Positions 1 to 6,366 are shown, counted from the first letter of the stretch. The stretch is DNA of 10,786 bases from Candidatus Methanofastidiosia archaeon (GCA_003558335.1 PWMA01000077.1:1-10786); one strand, 5' to 3'. A program made the numbers and translations. The notes: generated by a model not told the origin, from the letters alone.

Positions 1-861
1 AAACCCTGAAAGAATATCTCCAGTAAAAGTTTCAATAATTTCAAAGTCCTCTATTTCAAACAAAGCCATTAATTTATTCAAAAGTTCTTTTGCAACAATC
101 CAAATTTCTGTCCCTACCTTTGCCCTCACATACTCATATCTTGGATTTACAGCTATAGCAACGTTTGCGGGAATTGTCCAGGGGGTTGTGGTCCATATAA
201 GTACATATTCATCTTTTCTATCAACAAGTGGAAATTTGACATAAATGGAATCGTCCTCAACATCTTTATATTCGTCAGTTGACTCATAACCAGAAAGGGG
301 AGTTTCGCATCTTGGACACCAAGCAACTGTTGCCTTGCCTTTGTAAAGAAGGTCTTTTTCCCATGATTTTTTAAAAAAATGCCACGAAGATTCAATATAG
401 GAATTAGATAAAGTCATATAAGGATTATCAAAGTCGCCTATCATGCCAAATCTTTTGTAAAAATCAATCCATATTTTTAGAAAAGTTAGTCCCCTTTCCT
501 TACAAGATTTAATAAAAACTTCAGTGCCTATTTTTTCTATATCGCTCTTTGTTTTTGCACCTAAGATCTCTTCAACTTTTACCTCTATTGGAAGTCCATG
601 CATATCAAATCCTGGCTGATGCCAGACGTTGTATCCGTTCATTGATTTGTATTTTAGAATAGGATCTCTTAAGGCTCTAGTTCTTGCATGGCCTATATGG
701 GGTACTCCGTTCATATATGGTGGCCCATCAAGAAAGAAAAATTTAGGATTGTTGGACCTTAACTGTTTTAATCTAGCATAGATGTCAATGTCATTCCAGT
801 TGTCCAATATTTTTTTTTCTAAAGAAGCAGGTCTATATTCTTCAGGCACCTCAGAAACCAT
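1..861 (-). CDS. ileS: Isoleucyl-tRNA synthetase, N-terminal part (cut by left window edge)
   Basis: Class I synthetase that charges tRNA-Ile with isoleucine in the cytoplasm. The frame is open from an ATG at 861-859 to the window edge, giving 287 residues of a protein usually about 1,000 long. Visible motifs are the ATP-binding HIGH element in PHIGHAR (54-60), the amino-acid pocket stretch GFDMHGLPIEVKVE (84-97), a WCPRC knuckle (181-185) and the start of the CP1 editing domain, WTTTPWTIPANVA (223-235). The KMSKS motif would lie beyond the edge. HGLPIEVKVE separates it from ValRS and LeuRS. It follows priS after 41 nt on the same strand. No Shine-Dalgarno precedes the ATG (…ATTGGCTTC-ATG). 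A TTTAAAA box about 27 nt upstream could give a leaderless transcript in addition to read-through from gltX-priS. The family call is very secure; the promoter is inference. Confidence 0.95.
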   Translation of the reverse strand, partial: MVSEVPEEYRPASLEKKILDNWNDIDIYARLKQLRSNNPKFFFLDGPPYMNGVPHIGHARTRALRDPILKYKSMNGYNVWHQPGFDMHGLPIEVKVEEILGAKTKSDIEKIGTEVFIKSCKERGLTFLKIWIDFYKRFGMIGDFDNPYMTLSNSYIESSWHFFKKSWEKDLLYKGKATVAWCPRCETPLSGYESTDEYKDVEDDSIYVKFPLVDRKDEYVLIWTTTPWTIPANVAIAVNPRYEYVRAKVGTEIWIVAKELLNKLMALFEIEDFEIIETFTGDILSGF

Positions 862-902
862 GAAGCCAATAATTATAAATGTTTTAAAGGTTTTTGGTGA
901 AT

Positions 903-1841
903 TTATTCTTCTCTTTCATTAACAAACTTTGGAATGGCGTCTTTTAATGGATCAAAAATTTCTAAATTTTTTATTTCAACGCATTTCATGGAAACTTTGG
1001 AATGAAGCGTAGAGGGTAGCCTTAAAATTCTTTTAACATCTACAGTAACTTTTCCATCAACTAAAGATCCGTTTATTTTTTGTATGTGGCCCATAAAATC
1101 ATTTTTAGTCTTACTACCTATACCTTTAATATCTAAAAAATCAGCATGGCAAGACATTAGTTTCGATATAATAGAGTTTTTTTCACTAAGGAGTGTATCA
1201 GTAATATTTTTGCTAAAAGGAAGGTTTTTTTCTCTGATTTTGTTAAAAGTTAAGATAAACATTTTTCTATAAACTGCAGAGTATCCTTGAGATAAAAAAA
1301 GATCTTTAGGTCTTTTAGAGCCCGTAACATATTCTAGTATTTCTGATCTTCTTTCGAGGGGTAGTACCTCATCGTCGACAGCCCTTAGATGATACCCTCT
1401 GCCAGAATAGACTGCAAATAATCTTTTTATGCCCAAATCTTGAACCAATGTATCTTTTATATTTAATACAATTTCCTTGGCTTCAAATAGACATTTTTCA
1501 CAAACTTTACTTTCTTTGCAATCGCAAGTTTTCACTGCCAAATCTTTAGCATCTATATCAAAGACAAGTTCAGCGCCTCTCCAATCCTCCCTGTTTTTGG
1601 GTTTTGAATAGTACGAAACGCTTGTGCAAACTGCATATGGAAAATTTTTTACTAAAAAATCAGAAAAAAGGCCAATTTTTTCAAAGCCTTTGTATCTATC
1701 ATTGTAACCATTACCATCATGATCAAAAGCAAATTCTCTTTCACCTATCCTCTCAACTATAAATTCAGGAACGTCTTTTTCTTTCCACTCTTCGTGGTAG
1801 TATATCTTTCTCTCTCTAAGAGAAGCTTCTTTAAGTTCCAA
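903..1841 (-). CDS. priS: DNA primase small (catalytic) subunit PriS
   Basis: Catalytic subunit of the archaeal/eukaryotic-type primase, which makes primers at origins and forks together with PriL (not in this window). 312 residues, slightly shorter than the roughly 345 of Pyrococcus. The catalytic acidic pair is D95 and D97 in ELVFDIDAKD. A probable third metal ligand is D268, before RILRLPSTLHSK (271-282), the conserved nucleotide-binding segment. SGRGYH (146-151) is the second signature. C106, C108, C114 and C117 form the structural zinc site. The start is TTG: a TAA in the same frame lies four codons upstream (it is also the gltX stop), no ATG or GTG occurs nearby, and AAGGTGGT just before the TTG is a good Shine-Dalgarno overlapping the gltX stop. 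The 9-nt gap to gltX implies cotranscription and translational coupling. Family and catalytic residues are clear. Confidence 0.96.
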   Translation of the reverse strand: MELKEASLRERKIYYHEEWKEKDVPEFIVERIGEREFAFDHDGNGYNDRYKGFEKIGLFSDFLVKNFPYAVCTSVSYYSKPKNREDWRGAELVFDIDAKDLAVKTCDCKESKVCEKCLFEAKEIVLNIKDTLVQDLGIKRLFAVYSGRGYHLRAVDDEVLPLERRSEILEYVTGSKRPKDLFLSQGYSAVYRKMFILTFNKIREKNLPFSKNITDTLLSEKNSIISKLMSCHADFLDIKGIGSKTKNDFMGHIQKINGSLVDGKVTVDVKRILRLPSTLHSKVSMKCVEIKNLEIFDPLKDAIPKFVNEREE

Positions 1842-1850
1842 TAGACCACC

Positions 1851-3584
1851 TTATTTGTGAGTTAGGATAGCGGTTATGCCCTTAGAATCTATTTTATCAA
1901 TTCTAACAAATCCAAATCTTTCAAACTGCACAATGTCTCCTTCATTCAGCTTGGATATGTCTAATTCCCCGTAACCAGTTATCGTGCTGAGGGAGTTTGG
2001 ATTGATGGTATCTCCTTCATATAAAGTTCCTGGAACTATGATGGATACATCAATTTTTTTATCAGATACCCACTGTATTTTTTTTATTTTAGAAAGTTCA
2101 TCTTTAGAAGACTGTTCATCAGTATGCATAGCTTTAATCTGATTAGATTCAGTGTGAATTACAAAGATATTATATAAATCTTTTAGCCTAAGTATTTGCC
2201 CTTTAGATATACTTTTAAAATCTTCGTAAGATATGTAAAATCTGCCAGTTATATCAATATTTCTAAATCCCCGATCGAATTCTGGATGAAGTTTTAGATT
2301 AATAGTTTGATATGAGGCATCAATTACATCTAATATTTTAGGTTCTGAAACAAAATAGTACCTATTAGAAGATGGGTCAATTATTTTTCTATTTAGAGAC
2401 TCTATTAGCGACCAGTCAATCTCAGGTTCAGACTTTGAGAGACCAATCTCTTCTGCCACCATATGGATTGCTTCTGGAGTTATACCTCTTCGTTTAAGGC
2501 CACGGATTGTAACAAGTCTTGGATCGTCCCATCCAGAAACAACTTTTTCTTCTATTAAAGGTCTAATGAGTCTTTTAGATGTAGGAGCGCCTTTAACTGA
2601 GAATCTAGAGTATTCAATTATCTTAGGATTTCTTAGATTTAAGAGATCTCGGATATAATTCTGCAGCTCTATTCTTAAAGTAAATTCATTGCTTCTAAGA
2701 ACATGTGTTACTCCAAGAACTGAATCTTCAATGGCACAAGCAAAGTCATATACTGGCCAAATTCTATATTTGTCACCTTGGATAGGGTGAGGATGATCAA
2801 CAATTCTAAGCATTGTAGGATCACGCATAACAGTGTTTTTAGAGGACATGTCGCCTTTAAGTCTAAGTGAATAACGTCCTTCTTCGGCTGATTCCATATC
2901 CTTCCATAAGGAAATATTGTCTTTTACAGAGTTTGAAGCGCATAGACAATCTTTAGATTCATATCTGAGTTTGGATACGTTTTCTGAATCACAGCTGCAA
3001 ATATAGGCTTTTCCCATATCTATTAAATCTGAAGCATACTTATAGTAAAGATCCATGTCATCAGACATGTTTTTCTCTTCATCCCAATCGATTTTAAGCC
3101 ACTTTAAATCTTGCTTAATAGCATCATAATATTCCAATTTTTCCTTTTTAGGATTGGTATCATCAAATCTTAGTATAACTTTACCATCATACTTTCTTGC
3201 ATAATAATAATTAAAGTAAAAAGACATCCCGTGTCCTATATGTGGATATCCATTTGGTTCAGGAGGAAGTCTGGTAACTACTTTTCCAATTTCCGCTCCT
3301 TGGAGAGGTGGAAGTTTTTTTGGACCTTCTTTTTCTTTTGGTTTTTGATAAAAATATTCAGGATAGACTTCCTCTAATTTATTTTCAAGTTCTTTATTGG
3401 ACATATTGGAAATCTGAACAATGGCTTCTTCCACTGCGGAGATTACATCTTTTGCTTGATTTCTCATATTTGGCATTTCTGCCATGATTTTACCAGTAAT
3501 TGCTTTGGGATTTGGGGTGCCTCCATATTGATAGGCATTAATTAAAGTGTATTTAAGGGCTATTTTGTATAGGTCTTCGTTCAT
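1851..3584 (-). CDS. gltX: Glutamyl-tRNA synthetase, archaeal type
   Basis: Attaches glutamate to tRNA-Glu. In most archaea it also mis-charges tRNA-Gln for correction by GatDE; whether it does so here cannot be read from the sequence. 577 residues, the usual archaeal length. The N-terminal extension (1-80, with YTLINAYQYGGTPNPKAITGKI) is typical of archaeal GluRS. HIGH is in YPHIGHG (113-119), followed by RFDDTNP (139-145). C196, C198, C213 and C215 form a zinc knuckle seen in archaeal GluRS. The KMSKS equivalent is TSKR (335-338), then GWDDPRL (351-357) and a C-terminal beta-barrel anticodon domain. PPEPNGY resembles GlnRS, since the two families are sisters, but the N-terminal domain and Cys knuckle favour GluRS. 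The ATG at 3584 has only a weak GTGATT Shine-Dalgarno (3592-3587). First of a gltX-priS-ileS run. Confidence 0.94.
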   Translation of the reverse strand: MNEDLYKIALKYTLINAYQYGGTPNPKAITGKIMAEMPNMRNQAKDVISAVEEAIVQISNMSNKELENKLEEVYPEYFYQKPKEKEGPKKLPPLQGAEIGKVVTRLPPEPNGYPHIGHGMSFYFNYYYARKYDGKVILRFDDTNPKKEKLEYYDAIKQDLKWLKIDWDEEKNMSDDMDLYYKYASDLIDMGKAYICSCDSENVSKLRYESKDCLCASNSVKDNISLWKDMESAEEGRYSLRLKGDMSSKNTVMRDPTMLRIVDHPHPIQGDKYRIWPVYDFACAIEDSVLGVTHVLRSNEFTLRIELQNYIRDLLNLRNPKIIEYSRFSVKGAPTSKRLIRPLIEEKVVSGWDDPRLVTIRGLKRRGITPEAIHMVAEEIGLSKSEPEIDWSLIESLNRKIIDPSSNRYYFVSEPKILDVIDASYQTINLKLHPEFDRGFRNIDITGRFYISYEDFKSISKGQILRLKDLYNIFVIHTESNQIKAMHTDEQSSKDELSKIKKIQWVSDKKIDVSIIVPGTLYEGDTINPNSLSTITGYGELDISKLNEGDIVQFERFGFVRIDKIDSKGITAILTHK

Positions 3585-3599
3585 TTAATCACATAATTT

Positions 3600-3625
3600 T
3601 TTATTAAAGTTAATATTAAAAGGTT
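3600..3625 (-). promoter_or_regulatory. gltX: Candidate gltX promoter region
   Basis: Read on the minus strand, two TATA-like stretches precede gltX: CTTTTAATATTAA, and CTTTAATAAA whose T-run starts about 24 nt before the ATG. Either could serve: the first gives a short leader, the second a nearly leaderless mRNA. The surrounding DNA is so AT-rich that neither is decisive. Confidence 0.35.
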
Positions 3626-3666
3626 ATCAATATACCACTAAAATAAGTGAAATTGGCCGTAGTTTT

Positions 3667-3864
3667 TCATTTGTATCTTTTTTTTATTGAGGGCAGGGAG
3701 TATGCTATTCCTACTATCACAAAACCTATAAATCCAAAAGGAGGGGGCATCAAAAGCGCAACAATTAATCCTATTGTAATCAAGATCATGCCTTCTTTTG
3801 TACACAGGGGGCAACCCATAGTAGAGCAAGAAGATTTTTGTGGTATAGAAGATTTTCCATTCAT
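3667..3864 (-). CDS. Small two-helix membrane protein with N-terminal Cys motif, unknown function
   Basis: I do not recognise a named family. The 65-residue product has a polar N-terminus with C13, C18 and C21 (C-x4-C-x2-C, the last two in GCPLC). Two hydrophobic segments follow, about 26-39 and 43-57, joined by PPP, and a basic tail (KKRYK) ends it. This suggests a small membrane protein with a metal- or redox-type Cys cluster on one face. Reality is supported by a TATAAA box exactly 27 nt upstream of the ATG, the spacing for a leaderless archaeal transcript, and by the coherent hydrophobic pattern. The opposite strand is also open here (3647-3880) but gives a patternless protein. It lies upstream of gltX on the same strand, and its start faces hsp20. 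Role unknown. Confidence 0.65.
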   Translation of the reverse strand: MNGKSSIPQKSSCSTMGCPLCTKEGMILITIGLIVALLMPPPFGFIGFVIVGIAYSLPSIKKRYK

Positions 3865-3885
3865 AAATGAAACAAACTAATATTC

Positions 3886-3891
3886 TTTATA
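3886..3891 (-). promoter_or_regulatory. TATA box of the small membrane protein gene
   Basis: TATAAA on the minus strand starts 27 nt before the ATG at 3864, in TTATTATAAAG. No Shine-Dalgarno lies between it and the ATG, so transcription would begin at or next to the start codon. Confidence 0.55.
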
Positions 3892-3928
3892 ATAATTTCC
3901 GTGAAAAATTTATCACATATTACTAACA

Positions 3929-3974
3929 AGGATTATTTCATTATTGAAATATTATTTTAGAATAACATAATCCT
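3929..3974. repeat. Nested inverted repeats upstream of the hsp20 promoter
   Basis: The outer arms AGGATTAT (3929-3936) and ATAATCCT (3967-3974) are perfect complements. An inner hairpin, TATTTCA (3934-3940) and TGAAATA (3945-3951) with a TTAT loop, shares three bases with the left outer arm. The structure ends 11 nt before the hsp20 BRE and sits between two divergent genes. It may be a protein-binding site; the function is inference. Confidence 0.4.
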
Positions 3975-3985
3975 AAAAACTGAAA

Positions 3986-4001
3986 CCGAAAGATTTATAT
4001 A
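3986..4001 (+). promoter_or_regulatory. hsp20 core promoter (BRE + TATA)
   Basis: CCGAAAG (BRE, 3986-3992) runs into TTTATATA (TATA, 3994-4001). The start of transcription is expected near 4020, leaving a leader of about 30 nt. The same 16 bases occur ahead of the permease gene at 9780-9795. Confidence 0.8.
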
Positions 4002-4014
4002 CCTAAAGTTAGGT
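4001..4014. promoter_or_regulatory. Perfect inverted repeat, candidate heat-shock operator
   Basis: ACCTAA-AG-TTAGGT is a perfect 6-bp inverted repeat with a 2-bp spacer. It starts on the last base of the hsp20 TATA box and ends before the predicted start site. A repressor bound here would block TFB/polymerase loading. The arms recall the CTAAC/GTTAG half-sites I remember for the Archaeoglobus regulator HSR1, but the spacing differs. The role is inference. Confidence 0.55.
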
Positions 4015-4050
4015 TAACATATAGTGAAGGAAATAAAGAGGTGAGTGAAA

Positions 4051-4512
4051 ATGACATGGTTTGATATTATGGAAGATATGAGAAAAATGCAAGAAGAAAT
4101 TGAAAGGGCCTTCCCTGAATTTTGGAGAAGAACTCCTTTGATGATTCCTGGAGAATCAAAAGAAGGAGGTATAGCAAAATATAGAAGGCCATTAACAGAT
4201 TTAAGAGAAACTGAGAATGAATACATAATGGAGTTAGAAATGCCTGGCGTTTCTAAAGACGATATTGACTTAAAAGTAACAGAAGACGCGATTGAAATAA
4301 AAGCTGAGAAGAAGTTTGAAAATAAAGAGGAAGATCAGGAAAGAGGATACTTTTTCCAAGAAAGAAGATACCAAGGATTTTACAGATCAATTCCATTGCC
4401 CACTGGAATAAAACTTGATGAAACTGACGCTAAGTTTGACAATGGCGTACTACAAGTTACAATGAAGAAAGCGGAAGAGCAAGAAAAGGCTTTGAAGGTA
4501 AATATCAAATAA
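4051..4512 (+). CDS. Small heat shock protein, Hsp20/alpha-crystallin family
   Basis: Cytoplasmic ATP-independent holdase that binds unfolding proteins as a large oligomer. 153 residues, a normal archaeal size. A Phe/Trp-rich N-terminal arm (1-45) precedes the alpha-crystallin domain (about 46-140) with RRPLTDLRETENEYIMELEMPG, SIPLPTGI (113-120) and the hallmark AKFDNGVLQVTMKK (127-140). The C-terminal LKVNIK carries a V-x-I version of the I-x-I anchor. The ATG at 4051 is chosen over an in-frame GTG at 4045 because GAGGTGA (4038-4044) is a strong Shine-Dalgarno spaced 6 nt from the ATG; the GTG is immediately adjacent to it. It has its own promoter and operator-like palindrome, a T-rich terminator, and converges on cdc6, so it is monocistronic. 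Confidence 0.96.
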   Translation: MTWFDIMEDMRKMQEEIERAFPEFWRRTPLMIPGESKEGGIAKYRRPLTDLRETENEYIMELEMPGVSKDDIDLKVTEDAIEIKAEKKFENKEEDQERGYFFQERRYQGFYRSIPLPTGIKLDETDAKFDNGVLQVTMKKAEEQEKALKVNIK

Positions 4513-4530
4513 TTTATTTTTTAGTTTTTT
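4513..4530 (+). terminator. Oligo-T terminator after hsp20
   Basis: T-runs (TTTATTTTTTAGTTTTTT) follow the hsp20 stop directly. This is the usual archaeal intrinsic terminator, which needs no hairpin. The cdc6 stop on the other strand is 12 nt further on. Confidence 0.6.
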
Positions 4531-4541
4531 ATAAATTTAAA

Positions 4542-5993
4542 TTATACAAGCTTATGTTGAATTGGAGGAACATAACTAGAAACTTTTTTAATTTTAAAAT
4601 CGTTTTCTAGAAGAGATTTTATTTGAGTTGGTGTAACCCCTAAAGATATTTCTCTAGTTCTTCCATATCTTCCTTTGCTTACAACTTTGGCATTTAAAAT
4701 TCCGAGCATATCAAGTTCTGATATTAAATCGGACACCCTTCTTTGAGTAAGGATATCGAGTTTTAGAATATTACTCAAATCTTTATAGATGTTGAATACA
4801 TCTCCTGTTATAATTTCTCCAGGCATATATTTTTCAAGAAGGTATACAGAGTATAGTATGAGTTTGGATTGAGTAGGAAGTGTCTTTATCACTTCGGAAA
4901 CCCTATCTTGCTCTATTCTATCTTTTGCAATTCTAACATGGGGTTCCATGACTTTCTTGGCGTTTTGTCTTTCGGCGATTTCTCCCGCAGTCCTTAATAA
5001 ATCAAGAGCCCTTCTGGCGTCGCCATGTTCTTGAGCAGCAAACGCAGCGCATAAGGGTATTACCCCAGGATTTATTACAGAATCATTAAATGAAATTTTT
5101 GATCTATCTTCTAAGATGTCCATAAGTTGAGGAGCATCATATGGTGGAAAAATTATTTCTTCTTCACCTAATGAACTTCTTACTCTAGGATCTAAAAACT
5201 CAATGAATTTTAAATCATTAGATATGCCTATTATACTAACTTTGGCATTTTCTAAGTCACTGTTTATCCTTGTTAAATTATAAAGAACATCGTCGCCACC
5301 TTTTTTAAAGAGTTGATCGACTTCATCTAAGATTATAATAACAAGCTTCTTTTCACTGTCCAGACTTTGTGAAAAAACGTCGTAAATTTTATCCGTTGGC
5401 CATCCTGTAAGAGGAACTGATTGCCCAAAGTATTCAGATAATTTAGATAGAAGTCTATATTGTGTGTCTACAACTTCACAATTAATATAAATAAAAGTAA
5501 TGGGCATATTCATTTTAAGATTGGCGCTAAGATCTGGCTTTGGAAGTCCTGTGTTACAATCAATCGTTGGAGAAGTTTTTAAAAATGCTTTTCCTCCAAC
5601 CTTTTTAACAAGTCCATTTCCGACATATTTTACTACGACAGTTTTGCCAGTTCCAGTTTTACCATAAACAAAAATATTTGAGGGAATTTCACCTTTTACT
5701 GCAGAGACCAATATTGAAGCAAGTTTTTGAATTTCATTTTTTCTATGTGGTAATATTTCGGGAGTGTAGGTATGACGTAAAAATTCTTTATTCTTAAAAA
5801 TAGAATTAGATAAAAGAAGCTCATCAAACAAATCATCAAGAGATGCTTGTTTATTGAAATTAAAATCTTCTACACTGGAAGCAATTGTATATTGCAAATC
5901 ATCGTTATCTGTTACTTCAGAAAAATTCTTATTTTTTGAATTTTCATCGTACTTCAAAGGCATTTTGGTATCTTTGTCAGTCAAATGTATCAC
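4542..5993 (-). CDS. cdc6: Origin recognition / replication initiator Cdc6/Orc1
   Basis: AAA+ ATPase that binds ORB sites at the origin and loads the MCM helicase. 483 residues. Walker A is GKTGTGKT (111-118), Walker B IIILDEVD with D223/E224, sensor 1 IIGISND (254-260) with N259, and sensor 2 HGDARRAL (323-330). The C-terminal winged helix (about 370-460) includes QRRVSDLISELDMLGIL and the wing GRYGRTREI. Two oddities are a polar N-terminus some 40-50 residues longer than the Pyrococcus protein as I recall it, and about 25 extra residues (roughly 135-163) between Walker A and FIYINC. The start is uncertain: GTG at 5993 gives the longest form, and ATG at 5963 would remove 10 residues. Neither has a Shine-Dalgarno. 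A TATA box 32 nt before the GTG favours the GTG with a leader of only a few nt. An ORB lies immediately upstream, so autoregulation is plausible. Confidence 0.95.
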   Translation of the reverse strand: MIHLTDKDTKMPLKYDENSKNKNFSEVTDNDDLQYTIASSVEDFNFNKQASLDDLFDELLLSNSIFKNKEFLRHTYTPEILPHRKNEIQKLASILVSAVKGEIPSNIFVYGKTGTGKTVVVKYVGNGLVKKVGGKAFLKTSPTIDCNTGLPKPDLSANLKMNMPITFIYINCEVVDTQYRLLSKLSEYFGQSVPLTGWPTDKIYDVFSQSLDSEKKLVIIILDEVDQLFKKGGDDVLYNLTRINSDLENAKVSIIGISNDLKFIEFLDPRVRSSLGEEEIIFPPYDAPQLMDILEDRSKISFNDSVINPGVIPLCAAFAAQEHGDARRALDLLRTAGEIAERQNAKKVMEPHVRIAKDRIEQDRVSEVIKTLPTQSKLILYSVYLLEKYMPGEIITGDVFNIYKDLSNILKLDILTQRRVSDLISELDMLGILNAKVVSKGRYGRTREISLGVTPTQIKSLLENDFKIKKVSSYVPPIQHKLV

Positions 5994-6017
5994 TAATGTT
6001 TTGTGTAAAGCATCCTT

Positions 6018-6025
6018 TTTATATA
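6018..6025 (-). promoter_or_regulatory. cdc6: cdc6 TATA box
   Basis: TATATAAA on the minus strand, in AAATATATAAAAAGG, starts 32 nt before the GTG. The expected start site is about 5 nt before the GTG. The ORB element ends only about 8 nt upstream of this box, over the BRE side, so Cdc6 bound there could affect its own transcription. Confidence 0.6.
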
Positions 6026-6032
6026 TTTCTAC

Positions 6033-6056
6033 TACCCCTTTGTTTCCACTGGAAAA
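6033..6056 (-). promoter_or_regulatory. Origin recognition box (ORB), left copy
   Basis: On the minus strand this reads TTCCAGTGGAAAC, then AAAGGGGTA. It matches the archaeal ORB pattern as I know it: a short dyad TCCA/TGGA, GAAAC, then a G-tract. Over 22 bp it differs from the right copy at only three positions. This is the expected binding site of the Cdc6/Orc1 encoded next to it. Confidence 0.85.
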
Positions 6057-6153
6057 TAATTATGATGTTCATGATTTTAACAAACAAAGGATTTTTATAA
6101 ACTAGAAGGACGAAAAAGGCCCAATTGAGCATTATTTTATTTATACATTTTTT

Positions 6154-6206
6154 AATGATATTAGCAATATATCTAATCATTCAATTTCAATTGAACAAAT
6201 GATATT
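6154..6206. repeat. Short inverted and direct repeats inside the origin's AT-rich core
   Basis: AATGATATTAG (6154-6164) and CTAATCATT (6173-6181) pair as a stem with a 2-nt bulge around CAATATAT. TTCAATTGAA (6186-6195) is a perfect palindrome. AATGATATT recurs directly at 6198-6206. These may aid unwinding or be weak initiator contacts; with so little G/C some could be chance. Confidence 0.4.
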
Positions 6207-6255
6207 CAACAAGAGAAAAATTTATATATTAAAAAAAGTTTAGTAGATGGGATTT

Positions 6256-6299
6256 TATAAAAATTTATTATATTAATAAAATTGAAATATAAAAATTTA
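6256..6299. repeat. Direct repeats TATAAAAATTTA in the origin
   Basis: Two identical 12-bp copies lie at 6256-6267 and 6288-6299, 32 bp apart. The second abuts the right ORB. A shorter AAAAATTTA copy is at 6216-6224. Position and composition fit a DNA-unwinding element. Confidence 0.5.
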
Positions 6300-6325
6300 G
6301 CTTCCATTGGAAATATAGGGGTATC
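6300..6325 (+). promoter_or_regulatory. Origin recognition box (ORB), right copy
   Basis: On the plus strand this reads TTCCATTGGAAAT, then ATAGGGGTA (6302-6323). It is 19/22 identical to the left ORB and in the opposite orientation. It sits just upstream of the map TATA box. Confidence 0.82.
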
Positions 6326-6327
6326 TC

Positions 6328-6346
6328 TATAAATAATAATTTAAAT
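6328..6346 (+). promoter_or_regulatory. map: map promoter, two candidate TATA boxes
   Basis: TATAAATA (6328-6335) would start transcription about 12 nt before the ATG. TTTAAAT (6340-6346), 27 nt upstream, would give a leaderless message. No Shine-Dalgarno is present ahead of the ATG, which fits either case. Confidence 0.5.
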
Positions 6347-6366
6347 GAGTCTATCACTGTTCTATT

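Larger units (their letters stand above)
5994..6366. other. Putative replication origin (oriC) between cdc6 and map
   Basis: Gene-free 373-bp region between divergent cdc6 and map, where many euryarchaea keep their origin. Two ORB-like elements in inverted orientation lie at 6033-6056 and 6300-6325, about 245 bp apart, with their G-tracts pointing outward. Between them is a candidate unwinding element: 6121-6300 has 28 G/C in 180 bases by hand count, about 16%. It carries AAAAATTTA three times (6216, 6259, 6291) and short inverted repeats. The cdc6 and map promoters occupy the two ends. Origin function is inferred from these features and the initiator next door, not shown. Confidence 0.82.

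Noticed and set aside
153..395. 80-codon minus-strand frame under ileS
   Set aside because: It is out of frame with the clear IleRS reading, which is open from 861 to the edge.
3647..3880. 77-codon plus-strand frame opposite the small membrane protein
   Set aside because: No Shine-Dalgarno, promoter or coherent protein pattern. The minus-strand reading has a TATA at -27, a Cys motif and two clean helices.
4045..4050. GTG at 4045 as the hsp20 start
   Set aside because: It directly follows the GAGGTGA Shine-Dalgarno with no spacing; the ATG at 4051 is spaced correctly.
6082..6090. AAACAAAGG as a third, mini-ORB element
   Set aside because: It matches the left ORB for only nine bases and lacks the TCCA/TGGA dyad and the G-tract.
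5854..6105. Plus-strand open frames (83 and 71 codons) across the cdc6 start and origin
   Set aside because: They overlap the cdc6 N-terminus, its promoter and the ORB site in antisense, and show no protein features.
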